A program made the position numbers and the translations under genes. The notes below the pieces were generated by a model, which saw only the letters and a program-made list of their open reading frames with translations, searched no databases and had not been told where the DNA came from. From NCBI RefSeq assembly GCF_904849725.1, contig NC_058521.1:430112676-430176675 (forward strand): a stretch of 64,000 nt of DNA, in the 5' to 3' direction. The stretch is from Hordeum vulgare subsp. vulgare. Its lineage: Eukaryota; Streptophyta; Magnoliopsida; Poales; Poaceae. Numbering within the stretch: position 1 is the first letter of the stretch; each line of letters starts with the position of its first letter. Positions 1 to 12,440 of this stretch are shown piece after piece.

Positions 1-464
1 TCTTGCAAAAGCATGTTTTTTCACTTCATCAATTAGTTCACAATCGATCCAATACTGAGAAACAAAACTATTAAGTAAACTATCAGAGATCTTGAGCCTT
101 TGTATGGAGCACAATACCCGTTCAGAGTATTATCCTGATTCAGAGTAAGCGTCATGATATCTGTAGACAAAGTATTTAGCTCAGTTGTTTGCTGTTTTTG
201 GTAAATTTCTATTAATGAAGCTTGTGGATCCTGTGGAAAACGTGGATATAACCCAGTAGATAAGTTCTTCCAGAACGAGTAGGGCCTTTGTCAATGACAA
301 CTAGCATTTACGACAACACATGTAAATAAGTTACAAAATAAATATTTTGCACTTAGCTGCACGGCCGTGGCACCAGAAAATACTTGATGGGATGAAAGAC
401 ACACATGGTAGCATAGCATCTTCGTGTAAGTATTCCAATATTTATTGTCCAAATGAAGAGCGGA
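1..464. other. Unassigned sequence left of the LINE
   Basis: No domain, terminal motif or repeat is recognised here. It abuts the poly(A) end of the LINE, so its last bases are the integration target. Nothing supports a gene. Confidence 0.5.
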
Positions 465-3300
465 TTTTTTTTTGGAAAAGGAGGAAACGAGCCCCCGACC
501 TCTGCATCAATCGATGCATGCAACCATCTTATTAACATATGTTCAAAACAAAGTCTTTGATCCACAAAGCTCCGAAGCTCGAAATCAAAACAAAGATGAT
601 ATGAAAAAACTACCACATCCGGCGTAGCTAAAAGCAGACTATGATGCCTATACACCTAGTCTATTATTAGCACGTCATCCAAACCGATTCAAGATAATTC
701 GTGCGACCATCTCCCATCGGTTGCACCCAATATCCATAAGCTCCCTGGAGTCTGCATGGCTGAGTAACGACCACGTACGGATCCAAGACGTCGCTCAGAA
801 GATAACCTGCAAAAAGTTGTTGAAGTTCTTGCCATTAAAAATCATGTCATTCCTGGTATTCCATATAGCCCAAAATAGAGTGCAGATCCCAATTCTGATA
901 AGTTTGAATATTTTAACGTCTATTCCATTGAGCCACGTTGTAAATAACGAGCTAATACATATAGGTGGGGTAACATTAAAAGCTATATGAACAGTGTGCC
1001 ATAGTAGTTTTGCAAGGGGGAAATCTAGAAAGAGGTGTCTTATTGTTTCATTCTGCTCACAATAGCAACAATTAGGTCTGCCTCCCCATCTTCATTTTAT
1101 TAAGTTATCTTTGGTTAATACCACACCTTTGCGTATAAACCACATAAAAAAATTAATCATGAGTGGCACTTTGATATTCCAAATATGTAATGATCTGGAT
1201 AGGGGTCCAGTGTTTATCAGATCCGTATACATGGACTTTACTAAGAACACACCATTCGCAGCTAAAGTCCACCGAACACTATCTATCTGGTCAGTTAGTT
1301 GCACCTGCATAAGTCTTCTGACCACATGTAACCATGCATTCGAGCGTGCTCCCATTAAAGCTCGCCTGAACTGCATATTAAGAGGTACCGGTTGTAGTAC
1401 TGTGGACACATAGTCCTCTTTACGTTGTGCAATATTATAAAGCATAGGGTATTGAAGTGCTAAAGGAGTGTCCCCAAGCAAAGTATCTTCCCGAAATGTT
1501 GTTGAGACACCATCACCAACTACAAATTTCACCCACTAAAAAAAGGTCACCTTTATCTTCATTAACCCTTTCCAGAAAGGTGAGTTATTTGATCTAGTTC
1601 TAACCTGGGCTAAAGTTTTTGAATGTAGGTATTTATTCTTCAGTATTTGAATCCACATCCCCTCGCTCTGTGTGGATAACCTATAAAGCAATTTGCTAAG
1701 TAGGCATATGTTCTTCACTTCCAAATTTTCAATGCCCGTACCCTCCTGGTCTTTTGGTCTACATATAATATCCCAACGTGTCAACCTGTATTTCTTCTTA
1801 GCCTCATCACTTGCCAGAAGAAACGAGATCTGTAAAGATCTAGTCTTTTTTGTATCCCTACTGGTATTTCAAGAGTTTATTAATACTAGCCTCCCTCCAT
1901 ATGACATAAGCTTGCCCTTCCAGCAACTTAGTTTTTTTTAAATCTAACTTCAATACATTTCCATTCCTTATTCGTTAGTCGCCTATGATGAATAGGAATC
2001 CCGAGATAGCTAAACGATGGCGATCCCATTTCACATCCAAATAGCTGCCTGTAAGCGTCTTGCTCCTCTTTTGCCTTCCCAAAGCAGAGAAGTTCGCTTT
2101 TGTTGAAATTAATTTTCAGCCCCGAGAGCTGTTCAAATAAGCATAATAATAGTTTCATATTCCTCGCTTTAGCCATATCGTGTTCCATGAAAATAATCGT
2201 ATCATCCGCATATTGTAGTATGGACACACCCACCTCTACCAGATGTGGAATAAGGCCTCCTACTTGGCCCTTTTCTTTGGCCCTGGCAATGAGTATTGTC
2301 AACATGTCTGCTACTATGTTGAACAACACTAGGGACATTGAATCCCCTTGCCTTAATCGCTTGTGTGTTTGAAAAAATGGCCTATGTCATCATTAACTTT
2401 AACCCCTACAATGCCTTTCTAAATGAAAGTATCAACCTGATCTCTCCATCTTTCATTGAATCCTTTCATACGTAAGGCCTGTTGAAGAAATGGCCATTTG
2501 ACTTTATCATATGCTTCCTCGAAATCCACTTTAAAGATAACCCCATCTAGTTTCTTTGTATGAATTTCGTGCAGCATTTCATGTAGGACAACAACACCCT
2601 CTAAGATGTGTCTCCCAGGCATAAACGCAGTCTGCGTCGGTTGGACTACTGAATGAGCTATCTTCGTCAATCTATTCGTTCCAACCTTTGTAAAAAAATT
2701 GAAGCTGACATTGAGCAAATGTATCGGTCTAAACTGCTCAATGCATATAGCATCCGCCTTCTTTGGCAACAACGTGATTGTTCCAAAGTTAAGGTGGAAT
2801 AGTTGTAACTGGCTATTAAATAAATCATGGAACATAGGCAGCGGGTCCCCCTTAATGATATTTCAACATTTTTTATAAAATTCTGCCGGAAACCCGTCCG
2901 GCCCCAGTGCCTTATTTTGTTTCATTTGTGCTATTGAGTCGTACACCTCCTTCTCTGTAAATGGAGCTCATATCACCTCATTCTCATCTGCATTGAGTTG
3001 AGGTATATCATGAGTTGTGCTTTCATCCAAAGAGACCACCATATCTTCTAATGCACCAAATAATTTCTTGTAATATTCAGAGATATATAGTTTTAAGTTC
3101 TCATGTCCTACTATTGTTCCTTCGTCTTGCTCAAGTTGGGTTATTTTCTTCTTTCGATGTTTGCCATTTGAAATCATGTGAAAGAATTGAGTGTTATCGT
3201 CCCCATGAACCACCTTTGTCACCTTAGCTCGAATAGCCCATTTCATGAGTGGTGTTTCGGTTTCACACAAGTTGGCATGAGTCTCGTGCGAAGTAACTGT
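465..3300 (-). mobile_element. 5'-truncated L1-type LINE (non-LTR retrotransposon)
   Basis: On the minus strand the order is an ORF2 linker, reverse transcriptase, a cysteine/histidine RT-associated C-terminal region, a short 3' UTR and a run of nine A (T465-T473 on the plus strand). The 3' end carries the GATGCAGAGG-type terminal segment (about 495-530) that I recognise from grass L1 LINEs. ORF1 and the first part of ORF2 (endonuclease) are absent, so the copy is 5'-truncated near 3300, the normal result of incomplete target-primed reverse transcription. I found no convincing target site duplication. The right boundary is uncertain by some tens of bases. Confidence 0.85.
647..3270 (-). pseudogene. 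LINE ORF2 remnant: reverse transcriptase
   Basis: The reading is collinear with plant L1 ORF2 but in several frames. 3270-2968 gives the region before the RT (GDDNTQFFH). 2835-2419 gives RT blocks with the first catalytic Asp in FKVDFEEAYDKV. 2338-1928 gives the catalytic YADD box (YADDTIIF near 2190-2212) and the GLKINFNKSE block. 1784-1536 and 1532-1092 give the thumb and the RT zinc-binding-type region. A readable stretch continues to about 647 with WAIWNTRND, the usual C-terminal part of plant LINE ORF2. Frame changes fall between 2419 and 2338 and between other blocks, and in-frame stops occur in the tail. No full protein can be made. The catalytic Asp residues survive, but the endonuclease is missing. 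Confidence 0.85.
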
Positions 3301-3820
3301 CTAAAAATATTATTTTCATGTGAAACAAATATATCACTGTGGTAAAAAAGGAAAGGATCCCCAACGCTTCTTCCTCTTCGGATATCTTCTCCCCTTATTT
3401 TGGATGGTGTGGCGGTAGATGTGTCTCTCTGGTCGCTCTTTCCCCTTCAATTAAGTATTTCTTGTAGATGAGGTGAAGCTGGCGGCACATGGTATTGTGA
3501 ATGGTACAAGATCTTGCACTTGTACTGATGGTCGTCTTGTGCTCTAGATGCGCTGATGCATTTTTGTCCAATACGATAGTTGCTCCATTTGGCTTCAGTT
3601 TATGGGATCATGATTGGTTTGTTTACAAAAGTATATTTTCTGAACAACAAATGGAAAACAAGTTTATTCTTTCTTGAATGCTTAATGTTAGAAAGATATG
3701 AGAAATATTGAAAACCAAGTGAAAAGTATGTCAAAACCCTCTACCAAAAGTGGAAAAATATTGATCCATGAGCAACCTCTACCTCTTGATCATTCTTGGG
3801 GTAGCCACAGACGGTGACGA
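3301..3820. other. Spacer; last ~50 bases belong to the pol fragment split by element A
   Basis: Most of this stretch has no recognisable content. The bases next to 3820 continue, on the minus strand, the reading frame of the old Gypsy fragment at 13945-14145 once the inserted element and one GACGA copy are removed. They read VTVCGYPKND before the frame is lost near 3730. Confidence 0.5.
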
Positions 3821-5351
3821 TGATGACCCACAAGTATAGGGGATCAATCATAGTCCTTTCGATAAGTAAGAGTGTCGAACCCAACGAGGAGAAGAAGGCT
3901 CTGATAAACGGTTTTCAGCAAGGTAATAACTACAAGCACTGAAAGTAGCGGTAACAAGTGATGGTGTAGTGAGGTGAAACGAAGCAAGTGAAAAGTAACA
4001 GGTAGCAAGTAGTAGCAACGGTGCAGCAAAGTGGCCCAATCCCTTTTGTAGCAAGGGACAAGCCTGAACAAAGTCTTATAAGAGGAAAAACACTCCCGAG
4101 GACACACGGGAATTTCTGTCATGCTAGTTTCATCATGTTATATGATTCGCGTTCGTTACTTTGATAGTTTGATATGTGGGTGGACCAGCGCTTGGGTACT
4201 GCCCTTACTTGGACAAGCATCCCACTTATGATTAACCCCTCTCGCAAGCATCCGCAACTACGAAATAAGAATTAAGAAAACGTCTAACCATAGCATTAAA
4301 CTAGTGGATCCAAATCAGCCCCTTACGAAGCAACTCATAGACTGGGGTTTAAGCTTCTGTCACTCTAGCAACCCATCATCTACTTACTACTCCCCAGTGC
4401 CTTCCTCTAGGCCCAAAGATGGTGAAGTGTTATGTAGTCGACGTTCACATAACACCACTAGAGGAAAAGACAACATACAACATATCAAAATACCGAACGA
4501 ATACCAAATTCACATGACTATTATCAGCATGACTTATCCCATGTCCTCAGGGACAAAAGTAACCACTCACAAAGCATAATCATAATCATGATCAAAGGTG
4601 TAATGAGTAGCATCAAGGATCTGAACATAAACTCTTCCACCAAGTAATCCAACTAGCATCAACTACAAAGAGTAATCAACACTACAAGCTACCTTACAAG
4701 TACCAATCGGAGTGGCGAGACGGAGATTGGATACAAGAGATGAACTAGGGTTTGGAGAGGAGATGGTGCTGATGAAGATGTTGATGGAGATGACCCCCTC
4801 CGATGAGAGGAGTGTTGGTGAAGACGATGGCGACGATTTCCCCCTCCGGGAGGGAGGTTTCCCCGGCAAGATCGTCCTGCCGGAGCTCTAGATTGGTTCT
4901 GCCCAAGTTCCGCCTTGTGGCGGCGGAGAATCCACGAAAAAGCTCCACCCTGATTTTTTCTCGGACGAAACCCTTCATATAGCAAAAGAGGGGGGCCAGT
5001 GGGCCACCAGGGTGCCCACAAGCCCTGTTGCCGCAGCAAGGGGGGTAGGCCGCGGCAACCAGGCTTGTGGGCCCCTGGTAGCTCCCCTCTGACACTTCTT
5101 TCGCCCAGTATTTTTTGTATATTCCCAAAAAAAATCCACGTTGATTTTCAGGGCATTTGGAGTTGCGCAGATTAGAGGACTCAGACTTGCTCCTTTTCCA
5201 GTCCAGAATTCCAGCTGCCGGTATTGTCCCTCTTCAAATAAACCTTGCAAAATAAGAGAGAAAAGGCATAAGTATGGTACCACAAAGTATAATAACAGTC
5301 CAAAAAGCGATAAATATCAACATGAAAGCATGATGCAAAATGGACGTATCA
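3821..5351 (-). repeat. Element A 3' LTR (left copy)
   Basis: The 1531-bp LTR begins TGATGACCCA and ends GACGTATCA in plus orientation. It matches 12441-13944 along its length, with a few small indels; one block near 4520-4555 is missing from the right copy. On the minus strand a TATA-like CTATATGAAG lies at about 4972-4983. Confidence 0.95.
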
Positions 5352-5365
5352 ACTCCCCCAAGCTT
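5352..5365 (-). promoter_or_regulatory. Element A polypurine tract
   Basis: On the minus strand this reads AAGCTTGGGGGAGT directly before the 3' LTR. It is the expected RNase H-resistant primer for plus-strand DNA synthesis. Confidence 0.9.
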
Positions 5366-6886
5366 ATACCTCGCTTGTCCTCAAGCGAAAACCAAGATCC
5401 AGAAACATGTCCACATGTTTAGGGATGAAGGTGTCGATAAAACAAAATACGAACATGAGGGCGTCATGATCACACATAGAAGAACAATACATCATAGAGA
5501 TTCTTATGGGAAAGTAACAATTCCTTCACAAAGCAAAGTATGAAACAAAAACCTTACCGAGAAGTAGCCAACAATAGTCCATAGTCATTGAAGCAATTGC
5601 AATTTATCATATCATCAGAAAGAGTCAAATAAGAGCTTGTAAAGCAAATCCACATACTCAATCATCTCTTCTGTTTTCCACAATTGTTATAACTCACGTG
5701 GTACTCATGGCATAAAAGTTTGAGTTGGACACAGAGAAAGAAAGGGGCTTATAATTTTGCCTCCCAACCATTTACCTCAAGGGTAAAGTCAACAATAATA
5801 AAGCATAAGTACTCATCTCCAAGTTGATATATGAATATAGATCTTTCCCAAGCATATGACGTTCACCAAGAAAAAGGCTAAATAAGGAATTGGTGAAGAT
5901 CACCATGACTCTTACAAGGGCAAAAAGTAAAGGTACAAGATAGGCCCTTCGCAGAGGGAATCAGAGGTTGTCATGCGCTTTTGAGGTTTGGATGCGTGTC
6001 CTCTTAGTGCGGAGGAACGTCCCTTTATATTGCCCCCTGTGATAAAGAACTTTATTATGCAGTCTGTCGCTTTTATGTCTTCCTCATCACAGGTTCGTAT
6101 AAAGCTTATTTTCCACACACTAATAGATCATACATATTAGAGATCAATTTTTATTGCTTGCACCGATGACAACTTACTTGAGGGATCTTATTCAATCCAT
6201 AGGTAGGTATGGTGGACACTCATGGCAAAAATGGGTTGAAGGTTTATGGATGCACAAGTAGTATCTCTACTTGGTGCGGGAGTTTTGGATAATATGAGGT
6301 GGAAGCAATCATCACATGCTGAGGGATATCTAATCATATAACATTGTTTGGAACTAAGCAAACACAATTCATTATGTTGTCTTCCTTGTCCAACATCTAC
6401 TTCTAAGCATGTAATAGTTTGGTGAGTGCTCACAATTATAGAAAGTGTCTATGATGATATATTTATATGTGAACCTCTCTTTCCTTATTACTTCTTATTA
6501 ATTGCAACAATGACTGGGGTCTATGTTGGTCTATTCTCAACAAGTTTCAATCATCATACTTGTTATATGTGAAGCTATCACTTTCCATAAGATCATCTCA
6601 TGATGTTTCATGCTATCGTTCTTTTCATACTTTTGATCACGGCACAAAACAAAGCCCTTCACTAAGATACTCTTTATTATATAGCTCGCAAGCTCGAATA
6701 CATCAGGGGAGATACAAGGAAAAAGACTCAAACTAAACACTAAAGACTTATTCCACTAAGAGAAGAAATAAAAACTGAAAAGAAAGAACTAAAACAAAGG
6801 TAAAAACAAAAGATATGAAGGTGATACGATACCAGGGCAACTCCCCCAAGCTTGGCATAAGCCAAGGGAGTTTCCCATACCAATGC
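5366..6886 (-). other. Element A non-coding region between the post-pol ORF and the 3' LTR
   Basis: No supported ORF. The region contains a second copy of the polypurine tract at 6840-6853, 34 bases after the stop codon of the post-pol ORF. The remainder is AT-rich and without recognised motifs. Confidence 0.6.
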
Positions 6887-7303
6887 TTAGTTGTCTTCCT
6901 TTGGTGGTGATGGTGGTGGAGTTGTTGAAGCAGTCTTGAGCTTGTCTAATTTCCACTTGAGCATAAAGTTCTGCTCCCTCAGATCGTCATTTTCCTCCTC
7001 AAGCTTCAACACTCTATGACAAAGTTCCTTCTTACTCTCCTGCAAGAAACGAGAAGGGATAAACAAGGTCTTAGGCTTCTTCCTTTGGTCAGGGAGGCTT
7101 GACTTCTTGAATTCCACATGAGTGCGTCCAGGTTGAGGTAGAGGAGCCTCCTCTTCATCGGAACTCGTTTGTTCCTTCCCCTTGGGATCATAGTCCTCTT
7201 CCTCGTCAGTGGTCCAGCCATATGGTTCCAAGTCCCCATATACCTTGGGATTAGCAAGGTAATAAGCTACATAGATCTCCCCCTCTGAATCCTGAGAATA
7301 CAT
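6887..7303 (-). CDS. Element A post-pol ORF, acidic protein with predicted coiled coil
   Basis: The 138-residue open frame lies downstream of integrase, in the position where Athila-type elements can carry an extra or envelope-like ORF. It starts at an ATG (7301-7303). The N-terminal half is acidic (GWTTDEEEDYD near residues 30-40, then an SSDEEE stretch). The C-terminal third has a heptad-like Lys/Glu/Leu pattern (CHRVLKLEEENDDLREQN, about residues 94-112) suggesting a short coiled coil, and the end is proline-rich. There is no signal peptide and no membrane segment, so it does not look like an envelope glycoprotein. The function is unknown to me. The frame is intact although gag and pol are broken. 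Confidence 0.55.
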   Translation of the reverse strand: MYSQDSEGEIYVAYYLANPKVYGDLEPYGWTTDEEEDYDPKGKEQTSSDEEEAPLPQPGRTHVEFKKSSLPDQRKKPKTLFIPSRFLQESKKELCHRVLKLEEENDDLREQNFMLKWKLDKLKTASTTPPPSPPKEDN

Positions 7304-7639
7304 CTTGATCTAGATCTGCAGCTGAAACAGGCTCGAAACGAAAACAGAGGAAAACTGCGTGATACGGAGATCAAAACCCTCGGGCGTATATATAATGATT
7401 TTTTCTGGACTAGAAGGAGTGCTCTGCAAGAAAACGGAGTCCAGGAGGCACACGAGGTGCCCACAAGCCCTGTTGCCGCGGCAACCAAGCTTGTGGCCGC
7501 CTCGTGCACTCTCCGGACTGCTTTTTATTTTTCTAATTTTCCATAAATTCCAAAACAGAGAAAAATTCCTATTGGAAAAGTTTCGGAGTCCAATTACTTA
7601 CCGAAACACATACCTCTTCGTTTTCAGGGTCTGAAACAG

Positions 7640-8975
7640 GCTGATAAACATCCCTTATGTACTCCTCTGGAGTTATGATATTGGTCTCAACATTTATGGG
7701 AGTACGAGAGATATAATGCTTGATTCTTTGCCCATTTACCACTCTAGGAAAATTACCTTCCGTGTTATTGATTTTGATGGCACCGGAACGATATACTTCC
7801 TCGACAACGTAAGGACCTTCCCATTTAGAGAGAAGCTTGCCTGCGAAGAATCTTAAGAGAGAATTGTATAGCAGGACATAATCACCTACATTGAACTCTC
7901 GTTTTTGTATTCTTTTATCATGTCATCTCTTAACCTTTTCCTTGAACAACTTGGAATTCTCATATGCCTAGGCCCTCCATTCATCTCATGAGCTGATATC
8001 AAACAACTGCTTCTCACCGGCAAGTTTGAAATCGAAGTTGAGCTCTTTGATTGCCCAATAAGCTTTGTGTTCTAGCTCAAGAGGTAAATGACAGGCCTTA
8101 CTGTAAACCATTTTATACGGCGACATGCCCATGGGATTCTTATAAGCAGTCCTATAAGCCCATAGTGCATCGTCAAGTTTGCTAGACCAATTCTTTCGAG
8201 ATCTATTGACGGTCTTTTGTAAGATCAATTTGATCTCCCTATTACTCAACTCCACTTGACCACTAGACTGAGGATGATAAGGAGATGCAACTCTATGATT
8301 GACATCATACTTAGCAAGCATCTTGCGGAAAACACCATGAATGAAGTGTGAACCGCCATCATTTATCAGATATCTAGGGACTCCAAATCTTGGGAAAATG
8401 ACTTCTTTAAGCATCTTAATAGAGGTGTGGTGATCAGCATTTCTAGTGGGGATAGCTTCTACCCACTTAGTGACGTAATCCACAGCAACTAAGATGTGAG
8501 TATACCCATTGGAACTCGGGAAAGGTCCCATATAATCAAAGCCCCAGACATCAAATGGTTCAATGACAAGTGAATAGTTCATAGGAATTTCCTGACGCTT
8601 ACTGATGTTCCCTATTCTTTGGCATTCGTCACAAGACAAGACAAACTTACAGGCATCCTTGAAGAGAGTGGGCCAATAGAAACCTGATTGCAATACCTTA
8701 TGAGCAGTTCTGTCTCCAGCATGGTGTCCTCTGTAGGCTTCGGAATGACACTTTTGCAGGATCTGTCCCTGTTCATGTTCAGGCACACAACGTCTAATAA
8801 CACCATCTACTCCTTCCTTATAAAGGTGAGGATCATCCCAAAAGTAGTGTCTCAAATAAAAGAAGAATTTCTTCTTTTGCTGGTAGGTGAAACTGGGTGG
8901 TATGTATTTGGCTACGATATAGTTTGCGTAATCAGCATACCATGGTGCACTATGTGAAGTGCGGATGACATTCAA
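7640..8975 (-). pseudogene. Element A integrase
   Basis: This Gypsy integrase would insert the cDNA into host DNA. The zinc-binding HHCC region is readable (His in the [11 protein letters not shown] stretch, Cys in LSCDECQ), followed by the catalytic core with D in [10 protein letters not shown] in LINDGGSHF and E in [10 protein letters not shown], so the D,D-E triad is present. The frame then meets a TGA at 7986 and a further in-frame TAG about 8 codons on. The C-terminal domain is still legible down to about 7640 (VGDYVLLYNS, then WEGPYVVEEVY). The frame differs from that of RNase H upstream, which points to a one-base indel near 8990-9000. Confidence 0.9.
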
Positions 8976-8997
8976 TCGCTCATCAGGAAAGCTGTCA

Positions 8998-9435
8998 TCA
9001 ATAGGTCATGGGGTCATCAAGGACATTCTCTAGCCTAGACAAGTTATCTGCTACAGGGTTATCAGCACCCTTTCGGTCAACAACGTGCAAATCAAATTCC
9101 TGTAGAAGGAGAACCCATCTGATTAGCCTAGGCTTAGCGTCCTTCTTCTCCATAAGATACTTAATAGCAGCATGATCAGAGTGAATAGTGAATTTGGAGT
9201 CAACTATATAAGATCTGAACTTTTCACATGCAAACACGACTGCTAAAAACTCCTTCTCCGTAGTGGCATAGTTTCTTTGGGCAGTGTCTAGAGTTTTACT
9301 AGCGTAGTGAATGACATTCAACTTCTTGTCAACTCTTTGTCCTAGAACAGCACCAACAGCATAATCACTAGCATCGCACATGATTTCAAAGGGCAAGTTC
9401 CAATCAGGTGGTTGAACAATAGGTGCGGTTATCAA
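8998..9435 (-). pseudogene. Element A RNase H
   Basis: This RNase H domain would remove the RNA strand during reverse transcription. The catalytic residues are visible: Asp in [10 protein letters not shown], Glu in TTEKEFLAV and Asp in [10 protein letters not shown]. It is in the same frame as the RT upstream and is separated from it only by a TAG codon at about 9496-9499. It ends early, in a frameshift before the integrase. Confidence 0.9.
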
Positions 9436-9498
9436 GGCCTTCTTAAGTATTTCGAAATCTTCCTCGCAATCCTTATCAAAAACAAAAGGAACATCCTT

Positions 9499-10824
9499 CT
9501 ACAAGAGGTTGGTAAGAGGCCTAGAAATCTTAGAGAAGTCTTTAGTGAACCTTCTATAGAAACCAGCATGACCTAGGAAACTCCGTATACCTCTGATATC
9601 TGTGGGGCAAGGCATTTTCTCAATTGCATCAACCTTAGCCTTATCAACTTCAATGCCTTTCTCAGAGATTTTGTGCCCTAAGACGATGCCTTCATTAACC
9701 ATGAAGTGGCACTTCTCCCAGTTCAAGAGGAGGTTGGTGTCTTTGCATCTCTGTAAGACTCGATCAAGGTTGCTGAGGCAATCGTCAAAGGAAGAACCGT
9801 AAACTGAGAAATCATCCATGAAAACCTCAACAATCTTTTCACAGAAGTCAGAGAATATAGCCATCATACATCTTTGAAAGGTGGCAGGTGCATTGCACAA
9901 GACAAAAGGCATATGTCTATAAACAAAGGTACCGAAGGGGCAGGTGAAAGTGGTTTTTTCCTGATCAGATTGTGCAACAGGTATTTGCAAGAAACCTGAA
10001 TAACCGTCTAGAAAGCAGAAGTGTGTGTGTTTAGATAGCCTTTCTAGTATTTGGTCGATAAACGGCAAAGGATAATGGTCTTTCCTGGTTGCCTTGTTCA
10101 GTTTCCGGAAGTCTATCACCATCCTATAGCCAGTAATAATCCTCTGTGGGATTAATTCATTCTTATCATTAGGAACGACAGTGATACCTCCCTTCTTAGG
10201 TACGCAATGTACTGGACTTACCCAATCACTATGAGCAACATGATAAATGATTCCTGCTTCCAGAAGCTTTAATATTTCTTTTCTCATGACCTCTTTCATC
10301 CTCAGATTTAATCTCCGTTGATGATCAGCAACTGGCTTAGAATCAGGATCGGTTTTAATCTTGTGCTGACATAGAGTGGGACTAATACCCTTAAGATCAT
10401 CAAGAGTATATCCGATAACAGCACGGTGCTTCCTCAAAGTTTTTAAGAACTTCTTCTCTTCGTGATTCGAGAGGTGAGCACTAATAATAACAGGATATAT
10501 CTCCTTCTCATCAAGATAGGCATACTTAAGAGTATCTGGTAACTGTTTTAGCTCGAACACAGGATCACCCTTTGGTGGGGGAGGATCCCCAAGCAGTTCA
10601 ACAGGCAGATTATTCTTGAGAATAGGATATTGTTCTAAAAAAAAATTATCTATCTCATCTCTTTCATCCATATGCATACCATTTTCATGCTCAAGCAGAT
10701 ATTGCTCTAAAGGATCCGTAGGAGGTACGGCAATAGAGGCAAGAGAAATGATTTCATCCCTACCAGACGACTCTTTTTCATGGGGTTGTCTTCCAAACTT
10801 GGAGAAGTTAAATTCATGAGACAC
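9499..10824 (-). pseudogene. Element A reverse transcriptase
   Basis: RT of an Athila-lineage Gypsy element. The fingers and palm are long and collinear: GYRMVIDFRKLNKAT, then LDGYSGFLQIPV, then the catalytic box VFMDDFSVYG (Asp-Asp near 9808-9822 on the plus strand), followed by the thumb and the connection FLGHAGFYRRF. Both palm Asp residues of the FMDD box are present. The start of the open frame at 10824 is arbitrary, because upstream sequence belongs to the same polyprotein and is reached through a frameshift from the protease. Confidence 0.93.
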
Positions 10825-11471
10825 ACCCTCGAAACAAATAGTGACAGTCTGTTTAACGCAATCAATATGAGCATTGACAGTGTTGAGAAAGGGTCTACCA
10901 AATATGATGGGACAAAAGCTATCTTGTGCGGTAGCAAGGACGAGGAAAATAGTAGGATACTTCGTCTTACCACAATGACTTCTACGTCTCTCACAATTCC
11001 CACAGGGCAGATAGTGTCTCTATTAGCTAGCGTAATAGTGACATCAATGGGTTCTAACTCAGCAGGTGCAATCTTATCTTTGATTTCATCATATAGGGAC
11101 CGGGGTATTGCACTAACACCAGCACCCATATCACATAAACCATGATAATAGTGATCTCCTATCTTGACAGAAACAACGGGCAGGCCAACTACAGGTCCGT
11201 ATTTGTCTTTCGCGTGAGGTTTAGCAATTCTAGCGGAGTCCTCACAAAATTTGATAACATGCCCGTCTATGTCTTCGGCTAAGAGATCTTTGATAATAGC
11301 AACACTAGGTTCAACTCTAATTTCCTCAGGGGGTGCAAGTGGTCTAATGTAACCCCTACGTATCACACTTGGAGCTTGAGAATAATCCTTTTTTCCTAGC
11401 AGGGTAAGGTGGTTTCTCAGCGTAGGCACAAGGAACAATAGGATCACTAAAGGCAATGACTTTCTCTTCAA
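10707..11471 (-). pseudogene. Element A aspartic protease region
   Basis: The retropepsin-like active site is CDMGAGVSAIP, with the catalytic Asp and the GA that follows (plus-strand region about 11105-11145). The upstream part is the gag-protease linker. After the VRDVEV segment (near 10985) the protein stops looking like the family, and the true frame continues in another register, so a frameshift lies there. The last 90 or so residues of this open frame are therefore a shadow overlapping the RT frame. Confidence 0.8.
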
Positions 11472-11576
11472 CTAGATTGGGTTTAACTACGTTGACTTCT
11501 ACAGGAGGATGATACTTAAACCACTTCTCTTTGGGAAGATCAACATGAGCAGCAAAATATTCACAAAGAGAAGCTA

Positions 11577-12334
11577 CTATCTCAGAAGTCCATACTTAGC
11601 TCTAAAATCTCTAGAAGTGTTTGTTTCTACAAAAGATTTAACACAATCAAACTGGAAATTCATACCTGACTCCTTACCTTCTTCAAGCTCCCAATCTTCA
11701 GAGTTACATTTGATTCTTTCCAATAAATTCCACTTGTGGTGAATATCCTTCTTCATAAAAGAACCGGTACAAGAAGTATCAAGCATGGTACGATCTTCAA
11801 GAGAAAGCCGAGCATAAAAGTTTTGAGTGATAATTTCTCTCGAGAGCTCATGATTGGGGCATGAATATAGCATTGATTTAAGCCTCCCCAAGCTTGAGCT
11901 ATGCTTTCCCTATCACGAGGCCAAAAGTTATAAATATAATTCCGATCATGACGTACTAAATGCATAGGATAAAACTTTTGATGAAATTCCAATTTCAACC
12001 GATTGTAGTCCCATGATCTAGTATCATCACATAGCCTATACCATGTCAACGCCTTATCCTTCAAAGATAAAGGAAAGACTTTCTTATTTACCTCATCCTC
12101 GGGCAAACCTGCAAGCTTAAATAAACCACAAACATCATCTACATAGATTAGATGCAAGTCTGGATGTGAAGATCCATCTCCTGTAAAAGTATTAGCCAGC
12201 GGTTTCTCAAGCATACCCGAAGGAAATTCATAAAATATATTTTCAGTAGGTACCTCAGGTTGAGGAGCAACCCCTCGTGCTTCCGTTTGTGGTGAAGATA
12301 CCCCGAACAAATTCCTCAAAGGAACAGTTTCCAT
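11577..12334 (-). pseudogene. Element A gag
   Basis: This is a retrotransposon capsid protein. The likely ATG is at 12332-12334, about 80 bases after the primer binding site. The capsid core is recognised from LKDKALTWYRLCDD and from the following F-P-type block. The first frame holds until about 11870. The second frame (11891-11577) continues with SMLYSCPNHELSREIITQNF, so a frameshift lies in the overlap. A zinc knuckle is not visible. A further stop separates this part from the protease frame. Confidence 0.75.
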
Positions 12335-12411
12335 AGTGACAAGTGACAATAAATTTTAGCACAGTATATAAATGTTTCCTTACCAAATTCCACTTACCAA
12401 AGGCTCTTTCC

Positions 12412-12429
12412 TCCCCAGCAACGATGCCA
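12412..12429 (-). promoter_or_regulatory. Element A primer binding site (tRNA-Asp type)
   Basis: The plus strand reads TCCCCAGCAACGATGCCA, which resembles the 3' end of plant tRNA-Asp with three transition differences. It starts 11 bases inside the 5' LTR, as in the related elements B and C. Confidence 0.85.
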
Positions 12430-12440
12430 GAAAAGAGTCT

